Source: Gp6-AA45 sp035652075
Lineage (GTDB): Bacteria; Acidobacteriota; Vicinamibacteria; Vicinamibacterales; CAVVIG01
Assembly (NCBI GenBank): GCA_035652075.1
Contig: DASREL010000051.1
Coordinates: 1 to 64,000, forward strand
DNA length: 64,000 nucleotides
Direction of reading: 5' to 3'
Both the position numbers and the translations under genes were made by a program. Position 1 is the first letter of the stretch, and each line of letters opens with the position of its first letter. This document shows, in pieces, positions 34,680 through 43,016 of this stretch. The notes under the pieces were generated by a model. It was not told the origin of the DNA. It worked only from the letters and a program-made list of their open reading frames with translations, and made no database searches.

Positions 34680-36641
34680 ATGTGTGGAATCGCCGGATTC
34701 GTCGAATCGTCTACCAGCAACCAGCCGCTCGGCGTCGAGACCAGCCGAGCGCTCGTGCATCGGATGTGTCAGGTCATCGAACATCGCGGTCCTGACGACG
34801 AGGGGCTGTGGGTCGCGCCGGGCGTGGCGCTCGGCATGCGGCGCCTCAGCATCATCGATCTCTCGACCGGTCATCAACCGATCCACAACGAAGACGAGAC
34901 CGTGTGGATCGTGTTCAACGGCGAGATCTACAACTACCAATCGCTGCGGCGCGAGCTCGAAGCGGCCGGACACCGCTTCTACACGTCAACCGACACCGAA
35001 ACCATCGTCCACGCGTACGAGGAATGGGGCTCGAAGGCCATTGCGCGGTTGCGCGGCATGTTCGGCCTCGCGATCTGGGATACGCGCACGCGATCGCTGC
35101 TCGTCGCACGCGACCGCGTCGGCATCAAGCCGCTTCATTACGCGACCGTCAACGGCCGGTTGTACTTTGGTTCCGAAATCAAGTCGCTGCTCGAGGCGCC
35201 CGATCTGCCGCGGGACATCGATCTCGATGCGCTCGATCACTATCTGTCGTTTCTGTACACGCCGCGGGATGGATCGATCTTCCGTGCGGTCAGGAAGCTG
35301 CCGCCCGGGCATCTGCTGACGTGGCATGACGGCCGCGTCACCGTCGAGCGGTACTGGCAGCTCAGCGCGGACGAGAACTACCGTGGATCGGAAGCGGATG
35401 CCGTTCGCGATCTGCGCGACGTGCTCGTCGACGCCGTGCGGTCGCACATGATCAGCGATGTCCCGCTCGGTGCGTTTCTTTCAGGCGGCATCGACTCGAG
35501 CACCGTCGTCGGACTCATGACCGAAGCGTCAGGCGCGCAGGTCAAGACGTTTTCGATCGGTTTCGACGTGCCGGAATTCGACGAACTGGACGCCGCACGA
35601 ACGGTGGCGAAGCATTTCGGCACCGATCACCACGAGTTCATTGTCAAACCGGACGGCGTCGCGATTCTCGATCGGTTGATCGAGCATTTCGACGAGCCGT
35701 TTGCCGACTCGTCGGCGATCCCGACGTGGTACGTGTCCGAGATGGCGCGCAGACACGTCACCGTGGTGTTGTCCGGCGACGGCGGCGACGAGTTGTTTGG
35801 CGGCTACGACCGCTATCTGCCGCATCCGCGCGTCGTCGCATTCGATCGGTACAGTCCGCGCGCATTGCGGCGGGTGGCGACCATCGCGGCGGCGCAGCTG
35901 CCGCACGGCGCCCGCGGGAAGAACTTCCTCCGCCACGTGGGCCGCGACGAACGCGGACGCTATCTCGATTCGATTCGCTTCTTCAGCGCTGACGAAAAGT
36001 CCGCATTGCTCGCCCGCGATGTCCTCACGGGTCTCAGCCGGACTGCTGATCCAGAAACGCGGCTGGCCCGCCACTTCGAACGCTACGCGCATCTGCCCTG
36101 GCCGAGCCAGATGATGCGCTTCGACACCGAGACCTACATGCCGGAGGACGTGCTCACGAAGGTCGATCGCATGAGCATGGCCCACTCGATCGAGTCGCGC
36201 GTCCCGCTCCTCGACAACGAGGTGATCGACTTCGCCGCGACGCTGCCGTCGGAGTTCAAGATCAAGGACGGACGCCGCAAGCGCGTGCTCAAAGAGGTGG
36301 CGGCGACGTTGTTGCCGCCAGATATTCTGAATCGGCGCAAGCAGGGGTTCGGCGTGCCGCTCGGCGTATGGTTCAAAGGCAACCTGCGCGAGCTGTTCGC
36401 TGACACGCTCTTGTCCGCGTCGAGCCAGCAGCGCGGCTTCTTTCAGCCGGCGTTCGTCCGGCAGATCCTCAACGAGCATCTCGCCGGCAAGCGCGACCAC
36501 ACGCTGCGGCTGTGGCAGCTGGTGGTCTTCGAGAAGTGGGCGCAGAAGTACAGCCGGCGCGCGAACGTCTCGGGCGAGCGAAACGATCTTCCATTCTCCG
36601 CACCGGCGATTCCCACTGCGGCCGCGGGAACGGCTCGCTGA
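34680..36641 (+). CDS. AsnB-type glutamine amidotransferase 1 (exosortase-system associated)
   Basis: This 653-aa class II amidotransferase has nucleophile Cys2 (MCGIAGF), N-terminal glutaminase motifs (HRGPDDEG, NGEIYNY), and a C-terminal synthetase domain with PP-loop LSGGIDSS (about 262-269) and SGDGGDELFGGYDRY (about 365-379). In surface polysaccharide clusters such enzymes amidate uronic acids rather than aspartate. Two more paralogues follow at 37845 and 39761. I chose ATG 34680 because Cys must be residue 2. The C-terminal 20 residues are low complexity. Confidence 0.9.
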   Translation: MCGIAGFVESSTSNQPLGVETSRALVHRMCQVIEHRGPDDEGLWVAPGVALGMRRLSIIDLSTGHQPIHNEDETVWIVFNGEIYNYQSLRRELEAAGHRFYTSTDTETIVHAYEEWGSKAIARLRGMFGLAIWDTRTRSLLVARDRVGIKPLHYATVNGRLYFGSEIKSLLEAPDLPRDIDLDALDHYLSFLYTPRDGSIFRAVRKLPPGHLLTWHDGRVTVERYWQLSADENYRGSEADAVRDLRDVLVDAVRSHMISDVPLGAFLSGGIDSSTVVGLMTEASGAQVKTFSIGFDVPEFDELDAARTVAKHFGTDHHEFIVKPDGVAILDRLIEHFDEPFADSSAIPTWYVSEMARRHVTVVLSGDGGDELFGGYDRYLPHPRVVAFDRYSPRALRRVATIAAAQLPHGARGKNFLRHVGRDERGRYLDSIRFFSADEKSALLARDVLTGLSRTADPETRLARHFERYAHLPWPSQMMRFDTETYMPEDVLTKVDRMSMAHSIESRVPLLDNEVIDFAATLPSEFKIKDGRRKRVLKEVAATLLPPDILNRRKQGFGVPLGVWFKGNLRELFADTLLSASSQQRGFFQPAFVRQILNEHLAGKRDHTLRLWQLVVFEKWAQKYSRRANVSGERNDLPFSAPAIPTAAAGTAR

Positions 36642-36643
36642 GG

Positions 36644-36662
36644 GAAAAAGACGCGGTTTTTC
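36644..36662. terminator. GAAAAA / TTTTTC inverted repeat after amidotransferase 1
   Basis: GAAAAA (36644-36649) and TTTTTC (36657-36662) flank GACGCGG immediately after the stop codon. It is a weak A/T stem, perhaps a terminator. It could also be an activator site for the sigma54 promoter at 36674, with which it shares position and an AAGACGCG word found upstream of 5005. Confidence 0.35.
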
Positions 36663-36673
36663 GGGAACTCGAC

Positions 36674-36689
36674 TGGCACCTGCCTTGCT
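36674..36689 (+). promoter_or_regulatory. Sigma54 -24/-12 promoter inside the polysaccharide cluster
   Basis: TGGCAC (36674-36679), five bases, then TTGCT (36685-36689) match the consensus with GG-N10-GC spacing. The predicted start point is near 36700, so translation must start at GTG 36703 or later. The TTG at 36685 is inside the -12 element. An inverted repeat GACCGT/ACGGTC lies at the start point. Confidence 0.83.
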
Positions 36690-36702
36690 CAGATTAGGGA
36701 CC

Positions 36703-37842
36703 GTGACGTTTACGGTCCCGCTCCCCATCGCGTTCGTCATGGCGAGCTTCGAGCCCGGCGGTACCGAGCGACAGATGACCGAGTTGATCCGCCGCCTGGA
36801 TCGTTCGCGGTGGACCGTGCACGTCGCGACCTTTCGTCGCGTCGGATCGTGGTTCGGACGCGTGGCGGAGGCGGCGGCGTCGGTCGCGGAATTTCCGGTG
36901 ACGAGCTTCAAGTCGCCGGACACGGCGAAGCATCTCTGGGATTTCAGCCGCTGGTGCCGCGACAACCACATCGCGATCGTGCACACCGCGGAGTTGTACT
37001 CGAACATCTTCGGCCTGCCCGGCGCGGCGCTCGCGAACGTGCCGGTGCGCGTCGGCAACCGCCGCGAGATCAACCCGGACAAATCGATCGGCCAGATCGC
37101 GATGCAGCGCGCCGCGTACTCGTGCGCGCACAAGGTCGTCGCCAACTCACGCGCGGCCGCGATGCGACTCGTTGAAGAGAAAGTGCCGCAGCGAAAGATC
37201 GCGGTGGTGCCCAACGGCCTCGACTTCTCGCGCTTCCAGCGGCGTCGTCCGCGGACGCCGCTCCGAACGATTGTGACGGTCGCCAACCTCCGCGCCGAAA
37301 AAGGTCACGACGTGTTGATCGACGCCGCGGCCGACGTGCTGCGACAGGTCCCGGACGCGCGATTCGAATGCGTCGGGGCCGGTCCAGAGCGCGATCGACT
37401 GATCGCGTACGCACAGGAACGAGGCGTCGCGCACGCGATCACGTTCGTCGGGCACTGCGAGGACGTCGCCGCGAAACTCGCCGACGGCGATATTTTTGTC
37501 CTGCCGTCACGATCCGAAGCGTTTCCGAATGCCGTCCTCGAAGCGATGGGCGCGGGACTGCCGGTCATCGCGTCGGCGGTCGGCGGGATCGTCGAACTGA
37601 TCGACAGCGGCCGCACGGGCCTGCTCGTACCCGCCGGCGATGCGCCGGCGCTCGCGGACCACATCGTCCACCTCATCTCGAATCCTGAGCTCGCGTTCGG
37701 ACTCGGCGAGGCGGCACGCGCCGAGGCGATCGCGCGCTACTCGTTCGATCGCATGGTCTCCGCGTTCGAGAACCTGTATCTGACCGAACTCACGCGTCGT
37801 GGCGTCCTCGACGCAAACGAACCCCAACTGGCGGCTTCATAA
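36703..37842 (+). CDS. Glycosyltransferase family 4
   Basis: This 379-aa GT-B enzyme has the N-terminal strand PIAFVMASFEPGGTERQM (about 6-23) and a donor-site region with TIVTVANLRAEKGHDVLI (about 185-202), ECVGAGPERDRL and the EX7E motif EAFPNAVLE (about 268-276). GTG at 36703 is chosen because ATG 36739 would cut the first beta strand and the sigma54 promoter excludes TTG 36685. It stands between amidotransferases 1 and 2, with a two-base gap to the latter. Confidence 0.88.
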   Translation: MTFTVPLPIAFVMASFEPGGTERQMTELIRRLDRSRWTVHVATFRRVGSWFGRVAEAAASVAEFPVTSFKSPDTAKHLWDFSRWCRDNHIAIVHTAELYSNIFGLPGAALANVPVRVGNRREINPDKSIGQIAMQRAAYSCAHKVVANSRAAAMRLVEEKVPQRKIAVVPNGLDFSRFQRRRPRTPLRTIVTVANLRAEKGHDVLIDAAADVLRQVPDARFECVGAGPERDRLIAYAQERGVAHAITFVGHCEDVAAKLADGDIFVLPSRSEAFPNAVLEAMGAGLPVIASAVGGIVELIDSGRTGLLVPAGDAPALADHIVHLISNPELAFGLGEAARAEAIARYSFDRMVSAFENLYLTELTRRGVLDANEPQLAAS

Positions 37843-37844
37843 AC

Positions 37845-39758
37845 ATGTGCGGTATCGCGGGTAAGTTCAATTTCGATCCGAGTCGTCCCGTCGACCGAGA
37901 ACGGTTGAGCGCGATGACCACCGTCATCGCCCACCGTGGGCCCGATGCTGACGGTTTCTATGTCGGCGATACGGTGGGCCTTGGCCACCGACGCCTGAGC
38001 ATCATCGATCTGTCGACCGGCGATCAGCCGCTCGCCAACGAGGACCGCACGATCTGGGTCGTGTTCAACGGCGAGATCTACAACTTCGCCGACGTCCGGC
38101 AGGAGCTCGAACAGCACGGACACCACTTCCGGACGCACACCGATACCGAAGTGATCGTCCACGCCTACGAGCAGTGGGGCGAGGCGGCGGTCGAGCGGTT
38201 CCGCGGGATGTTCGCATTCGCGCTGTGGGATGAGCCGAACCGGCGCCTGCTGCTCGTGCGCGATCGGCTCGGTGTGAAGCCGCTCTATTACTCGGTCAAC
38301 CGCGGCGGCATCACGTTCGGATCGGAAATCAAATCGCTGCTCGAGGATCCGGACGTCCCGCGCGATTGGAATCCGGAGGCGCTCGACGCGTACCTCACGC
38401 TGTGCTACATCCCGGCGCCGCGCACGATTTACCAGAACATCTGGAAGCTCCCGGCGGGTCACTACCTCGTCGCCGAACACGGCCGGGCATCGGTACGGCG
38501 CTATTGGGATCTGACGTTCACCGGTGACGGCGATCCGTCGCGCGAACGCGAGTACCTCGATCAACTCGACGCGCTGGTGACTGAATCGGTTCGCTTGCGG
38601 CTACTGAGCGACGTGCCGCTCGGCGCGTTTCTCTCGGGCGGCATCGATTCGAGCCTGGTCGTCGCGGCGATGGTCAACACCTCGTCGTCGCGTGTGCTGA
38701 CGACGTCGGTCGGGTTCGATGAGCAGGCGTTCAACGAGCTCGAGTACGCGCGCACGGTCGCGCAGCATCTCGGCACCGAGGCGCACGAGAAAATCGTCAA
38801 ACCGGACATCGTCGATCTGCTGCCGAAGCTGGCCTGGCATCTCGACGAACCGTTTGCGGATTCGTCGGCCGTGCCGACGTATTACGTCTCCAAGGCCGCC
38901 CGGGAACACGTGACCGTCGCGCTCTCCGGCGACGGCGGCGACGAGTTATGGGCCGGCTACGCCCGTCACCGCGTCGAGCAATCGGAACTGCGCGCGCGCG
39001 GGATCCTCGGCCGCCGCGGCGGCCGTGTCGCCGGCGCGGTCGCCGAGCGCATGCCGCTGACGATGAAGGGCGTGCGGGCACTGCGTCATCTCGCGATGCC
39101 GGTCGAAGCGGCCTACGCGCAGAAGCACGCGTACGGCCTGTTCGACTCGTGGATGCGCGGGTCGCTCTACTCCGCCGACTTCGCCTCGGAAATCCGCGAC
39201 AGCGATCCGCTCGTCGATTTCCGGCTCGCGTACCAGGCGTGCGGCTCACGCGATCCGCTGGATCGCGCCTTGTACGTCGACGTGAAGACCTATCTCGTCG
39301 ACGACATCATGACCAAGGTCGACAAGATGAGCATGGCGGTGTCGCTCGAATCGCGCGAGCCGTTGCTCGACCACAAGCTGCTCGAGTTCGCGGCGACCGT
39401 GCCGTCATCGTTGAAATTGAAGAACGGCCAGAGCAAGTACCTGCTGCGTCGCCTGCTCGAGCGCCGCATTCCGAAATCGATCGTCGATCGGCCGAAGCAT
39501 GGGTTCGAGGCGCCGATTGGCCGGTGGCTCCGCGGTCCGCTCGCGCCGATGGTTCACGAGCTGCTGACCGACGGTCGCCTGCGCGATCGCGGCATCTTCG
39601 ACCACGGGTCCGTAACGCGGTTGTGGACCGAGCATCGCAGCGGCCGCGTCGATCATCGCCATCGGCTGTGGAGTCTAGTGATGCTGGAGCTCTGGTTCCG
39701 GCAGTTTGTGGACAGTTCTGTAGCGCGAGCCTTTCAGGCGAGCGGGGCGGCGGCGTAG
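37845..39758 (+). CDS. AsnB-type glutamine amidotransferase 2
   Basis: This 637-aa class II amidotransferase has Cys2 (MCGIAGKF), HRGPDADGF, NGEIYNF, PP-loop LSGGIDSS (about 263-270) and SGDGGDELWAGYARH (about 361-375). The C-terminal motif KPKHGFEAP-type (DRPKHGFEAPIGRWLRG) is intact. It is the second of three divergent paralogues and probably amidates a different sugar acid or position. A CGAGCCTTTCAGGCG repeat (39720-39743) forms its last codons (ARAFQASGAAA). Confidence 0.9.
   Translation: MCGIAGKFNFDPSRPVDRERLSAMTTVIAHRGPDADGFYVGDTVGLGHRRLSIIDLSTGDQPLANEDRTIWVVFNGEIYNFADVRQELEQHGHHFRTHTDTEVIVHAYEQWGEAAVERFRGMFAFALWDEPNRRLLLVRDRLGVKPLYYSVNRGGITFGSEIKSLLEDPDVPRDWNPEALDAYLTLCYIPAPRTIYQNIWKLPAGHYLVAEHGRASVRRYWDLTFTGDGDPSREREYLDQLDALVTESVRLRLLSDVPLGAFLSGGIDSSLVVAAMVNTSSSRVLTTSVGFDEQAFNELEYARTVAQHLGTEAHEKIVKPDIVDLLPKLAWHLDEPFADSSAVPTYYVSKAAREHVTVALSGDGGDELWAGYARHRVEQSELRARGILGRRGGRVAGAVAERMPLTMKGVRALRHLAMPVEAAYAQKHAYGLFDSWMRGSLYSADFASEIRDSDPLVDFRLAYQACGSRDPLDRALYVDVKTYLVDDIMTKVDKMSMAVSLESREPLLDHKLLEFAATVPSSLKLKNGQSKYLLRRLLERRIPKSIVDRPKHGFEAPIGRWLRGPLAPMVHELLTDGRLRDRGIFDHGSVTRLWTEHRSGRVDHRHRLWSLVMLELWFRQFVDSSVARAFQASGAAA
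39720..39743. repeat. GTAGCGCGAGCCTTTCAGGCGAGC element at the end of amidotransferase 2
   Basis: A single palindromic unit (GAGCCTTTCAGGCG core) encodes the C-terminal residues. A sister copy lies at 40473-40496 inside the next gene. Confidence 0.65.
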
Positions 39759-39760
39759 TC

Positions 39761-41746
39761 ATGTGTGGGATTGCTGGAATCGTAGCGTTCGAAGGATTGG
39801 ATCCGAGCGCGTCGCTGCGCGCAGTGCGCATGCGCGACGTCATCGAGCATCGCGGGCCGGACGAAGCCGGGTTGTTTGTCGACGACCACGCCGCGCTCGC
39901 GCATCGCCGGCTCAGCATCGTCGATTTGAGTACCGGTCAGCAGCCGTTGTCGAACGAGGACGGCCGCGTCTGGGTGTCGTTCAACGGCGAGATCTACAAC
40001 CACGGCGACGTGCGCCCGGAGCTCGAGGCGGCCGGACACGTGTACCGCACGAAATCGGATACGGAAACGATCGTCCACGCGTATGAAGAGTGGGGCGACA
40101 ACTGCGTGCACCGATTCCGCGGCATGTTCGCGTTCGCGATCTGGGACGCGCCGAAACGCCGCTTGCTGCTCACGCGTGATCGCCTCGGGATCAAGCCGCT
40201 CTACTGGTCACGAGTCGGCAACACGTTCCTGTTCGCGTCCGAGATCAAAGCCATTCTCGCCAGCGGGCTGTTGACACCCGAACCGAATTACGACGTGCTC
40301 TCCGAAACGCTCAGCACACGGTACACGTCCGGCGAGCAGACGATGTTCAAGCGCGTCTACAAACTGCTGCCGGGTCATCAGCTGATCTTCGAAAACGGTG
40401 AGATTCGGGTCCGCCAGTACTGGGACGTGCCTGAACGCTCGGCTGACAGCCTCGTGCTACATCGCAGGGATCGTAGCCCGAGCCTTTCAGGCGAGCGATC
40501 CATCGTGGACGAGTTCCGCGACCGCCTGACGGAGTCGGTGAAGCTGCGACTGATGAGCGATGTGCCGCTCGGGATGTTCCTCTCGGGCGGCATCGACAGC
40601 AGCGCGATCGCAGCAATCATGGCGAAGCTGATCGATCGTCCCCTGCAGACGTTCTCGGTCGCGTTCAAGGATCGCGCGTTCAACGAGCTCGAATACGCGC
40701 GTGACGTCGCACGGGCGATCGGCGCCGACAGCCATGAGGTCGTCATCGACGATCAGGACTTCTTCGGCGCGCTGCCGAAGCTGCTCTGGCACGAGGACGA
40801 GCCGATTGCGCATCCGTCGAGCGTCCCGCTCTACTTCGTCTCGGCGCTCGCGCGTCAACACGTCACGGTCGTCCTCACCGGCGAAGGCAGCGACGAGTTG
40901 ATGGCCGGCTACGGCAAGTACCTGCGCCTGCAATGGAATTGGCGCGCCGGCACGATTTACGAGCGGGTCTTGCCAGCGCCGCTCCGCGCCGCGGTCGCGG
41001 CGGGCGTGCCGAATCTGCCGGGCACACTGGGCCGCGTGGCGAAGCGGACCTTCCTCGCCATGGATCGCACGCCGGAGTCGATGTTCCTCGACAACTTCGC
41101 GTCGATTCGGCTGGCCGATCAGCGCCGGCTTCTCGCGCCCGGCTTCCGCGATCTCGCGACGCGCACGAACGCGTACGCCGCGTCGATCGAGTACTTCGCC
41201 AAACCAAACGGCACCAGCACGTTGCTCGACCGGCTGCTCTACGCCGACATCAAGACCTATCTGGTGGAACTGCTGATGAAACAGGACCAGATGAGCATGG
41301 CGACGTCGATCGAGAGCCGTGTGCCGTTCCTCGATCACGTGCTCGTCGAGTGGGTCGCGCAGCTCCCGGATCGGTGGAAGCTCTCGGGCCTGACGACGAA
41401 GCGCATCTTGCGCGAGGCGATGAAAGGCGTGCTGCCCGAATCGATTCTCAATCGCCCGAAGATGGGATTCCCGGTCCCGTTCGCCTCGTGGACGCGAGGA
41501 TCGTGGAACGACATGGCCCGCGACGTGCTGCTCGATCGACGCTCGCGCGAGCGCGGCCTCATCGACCCCGCTGCGGTCGATCATCTGCTGCGCGACCACG
41601 TCGACGGTCGAACCGACGGCGGCGACCGGATTTGGAGTCTGCTGAACCTCGAACTGTGGCACCGCACGTTCATCGACCAGGAAGGAATTCAGACGTTACC
41701 CCATGCGCATTCTCTGGCTGAAATCGGATCTGTTGCTGCCGCTTGA
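39761..41746 (+). CDS. AsnB-type glutamine amidotransferase 3
   Basis: This 661-aa class II amidotransferase has Cys2 (MCGIAGIV), HRGPDEAG, NGEIYNHG, PP-loop LSGGIDSS (about 276-283) and TGEGSDELMAGYGKY (about 373-387). Residues about 231-247 (ADSLVLHRRDRSPSLSGER) come from the repeat at 40473-40496, inserted in frame just before the synthetase domain. The remaining fold is complete. It overlaps the downstream glycosyltransferase by 44 bases. Confidence 0.9.
   Translation: MCGIAGIVAFEGLDPSASLRAVRMRDVIEHRGPDEAGLFVDDHAALAHRRLSIVDLSTGQQPLSNEDGRVWVSFNGEIYNHGDVRPELEAAGHVYRTKSDTETIVHAYEEWGDNCVHRFRGMFAFAIWDAPKRRLLLTRDRLGIKPLYWSRVGNTFLFASEIKAILASGLLTPEPNYDVLSETLSTRYTSGEQTMFKRVYKLLPGHQLIFENGEIRVRQYWDVPERSADSLVLHRRDRSPSLSGERSIVDEFRDRLTESVKLRLMSDVPLGMFLSGGIDSSAIAAIMAKLIDRPLQTFSVAFKDRAFNELEYARDVARAIGADSHEVVIDDQDFFGALPKLLWHEDEPIAHPSSVPLYFVSALARQHVTVVLTGEGSDELMAGYGKYLRLQWNWRAGTIYERVLPAPLRAAVAAGVPNLPGTLGRVAKRTFLAMDRTPESMFLDNFASIRLADQRRLLAPGFRDLATRTNAYAASIEYFAKPNGTSTLLDRLLYADIKTYLVELLMKQDQMSMATSIESRVPFLDHVLVEWVAQLPDRWKLSGLTTKRILREAMKGVLPESILNRPKMGFPVPFASWTRGSWNDMARDVLLDRRSRERGLIDPAAVDHLLRDHVDGRTDGGDRIWSLLNLELWHRTFIDQEGIQTLPHAHSLAEIGSVAAA
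40473..40496. repeat. GTAGCCCGAGCCTTTCAGGCGAGC element inserted in frame in amidotransferase 3
   Basis: It lies between the glutaminase and synthetase domains. Neighbouring codons look equally foreign, so about 50 bases were probably inserted. Confidence 0.65.
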
Positions 41747-43016
41747 CAAGGGCGGCAAGCTGCGCACGTGGCATCTGATGCGCCACCTCGCGCGCCAGCA
41801 CGAGATCACCTATCTCGCGTTCGCCGAGCCAGGCACGCCACGCGAGCACATCGACGGCATGAAAGAGGTCGCGGCGCGTGTCGAAACCATCGAGCGCAGC
41901 GATGCGCCGAAGGGGTCGTTCCAGTTCTATGTCGAGGCGGCGACGCATCTCGTCGATCCACTGCCGTATGCGTGCGGGAAATATCGCTCGTCCGCCTACC
42001 GGGCGAAGCTGAAGGCCCTGCTCGACGAACAGCCGTTCGATCTGCTGGTGTGCGACTTCCTCTTCCCTGCCGTGAACCTGCCCGACGATCTGCCGTGTCC
42101 GTCGGTGATGTTCACGCACAACGTCGAATCCGAAATCTGGCGGCGTCACGCGGAGACGAAGACGGGCGCGCTCTCGAAGTGGCTCTACAACGCGCAGTAC
42201 AAACGGATGTTGCGCTACGAAGGCGAGCAACTCGCCCGCTTCGACGGAGTTCTCGCCGTCAGCGACGCGGATGCGCAAACGTTCGAAAGGCTGTATCCCG
42301 ACGCGATCGACCAGCCTGTGCACGTGGTGCAAACGGGAGTCGATACAGAGTTCTTCAAACCGCGAATCCCGAATCCCGAATCCCGAACCCCGGCGCTCGT
42401 GTTCACAGGTTCCATGGACTGGCTGCCGAACGAAGACGCGATGCAGTACTTCCATCGCGAGATCCTGCCGCTGATTCGCGCTGAAGAACCCGACGTGCAG
42501 CTGTCGATCGTCGGCCGTGCGCCAACGCCCGCTGTCAGGAAGCTCGCCGAGGACGACGGCATCACCGTCACCGGCCGCGTGGACGATGTGCGGCCGTTCA
42601 TCGAGGAGGCGGCGGTCTACGTCGTGCCGCTCCGGATCGGCGGCGGCACCCGGTTGAAGATTTTCGAAGCGATGGCGATGGGCAAAGCCGTCGTGTCGAC
42701 GACGGTCGGCGCGGAAGGATTGCCGGTCGTCAACGGACAGCACGTCCTGCTCGCCGACGAACCGCGTACGTTCGCGCGCGACGTCGTGCGCCTCATTCGC
42801 GACGTCGACCGACGAAGGCAGATGGAAGCGGCCGCTCGCGCACTGGTGACGGAGCGCTTCGACTGGCGCGCTGTCGCGCGCGATCTCGAAGCCGCGCTTG
42901 TTGACATCGCGGATCGAGGACTGCGGGATGCGGATTCCGCAGTGAGCCAATCCGAAGTCAATCCGCAATCCGCAATCCTCAATCCGCAATCTTCATTACC
43001 AACGGGGTCGTTATGA
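41703..43016 (+). CDS. Glycosyltransferase family 4 (exosortase-associated type)
   Basis: This 437-aa GT-B enzyme begins MRILWLKSDLLLPLDKGGK, like the glycosyltransferases associated with exosortase loci. The donor domain has VFTGSMDWLPNEDAM (about 235-249), VTGRVDDVRPFIEEAAVYVVPLRIGGGTRLK (two conserved blocks near 287-317) and FEAMAMGKAVVSTTVGAEG. Two repeat insertions are visible: RIPNPESRTP (42363-42391) in the inter-domain linker, and a C-terminal tail ADRGLRDADS...NPQSAILNPQ from a GCGGATT repeat (42906-42992). Its stop overlaps the ATG of the next dehydrogenase. Confidence 0.87.
   Translation: MRILWLKSDLLLPLDKGGKLRTWHLMRHLARQHEITYLAFAEPGTPREHIDGMKEVAARVETIERSDAPKGSFQFYVEAATHLVDPLPYACGKYRSSAYRAKLKALLDEQPFDLLVCDFLFPAVNLPDDLPCPSVMFTHNVESEIWRRHAETKTGALSKWLYNAQYKRMLRYEGEQLARFDGVLAVSDADAQTFERLYPDAIDQPVHVVQTGVDTEFFKPRIPNPESRTPALVFTGSMDWLPNEDAMQYFHREILPLIRAEEPDVQLSIVGRAPTPAVRKLAEDDGITVTGRVDDVRPFIEEAAVYVVPLRIGGGTRLKIFEAMAMGKAVVSTTVGAEGLPVVNGQHVLLADEPRTFARDVVRLIRDVDRRRQMEAAARALVTERFDWRAVARDLEAALVDIADRGLRDADSAVSQSEVNPQSAILNPQSSLPTGSL
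42363..42391. repeat. CGAATCCCGAATCCC repeat in a glycosyltransferase linker
   Basis: Three CGAATCC-type units encode RIPNPESRTP between the two GT-B domains. Confidence 0.7.
42906..42992. repeat. GCGGATT / ATCCGCA repeat forming a glycosyltransferase C-terminal tail
   Basis: Inverted arrays of GCGGAT and ATCCGCA units occupy the last 90 bases of the gene and translate in frame, ending just before the coupled dehydrogenase start. Confidence 0.8.

Noticed and set aside
36685..36702. TTG at 36685 as the start of the GT4 gene
   Set aside because: It is inside the TTGCT -12 element; transcription would begin after it. GTG 36703 keeps the first beta strand.
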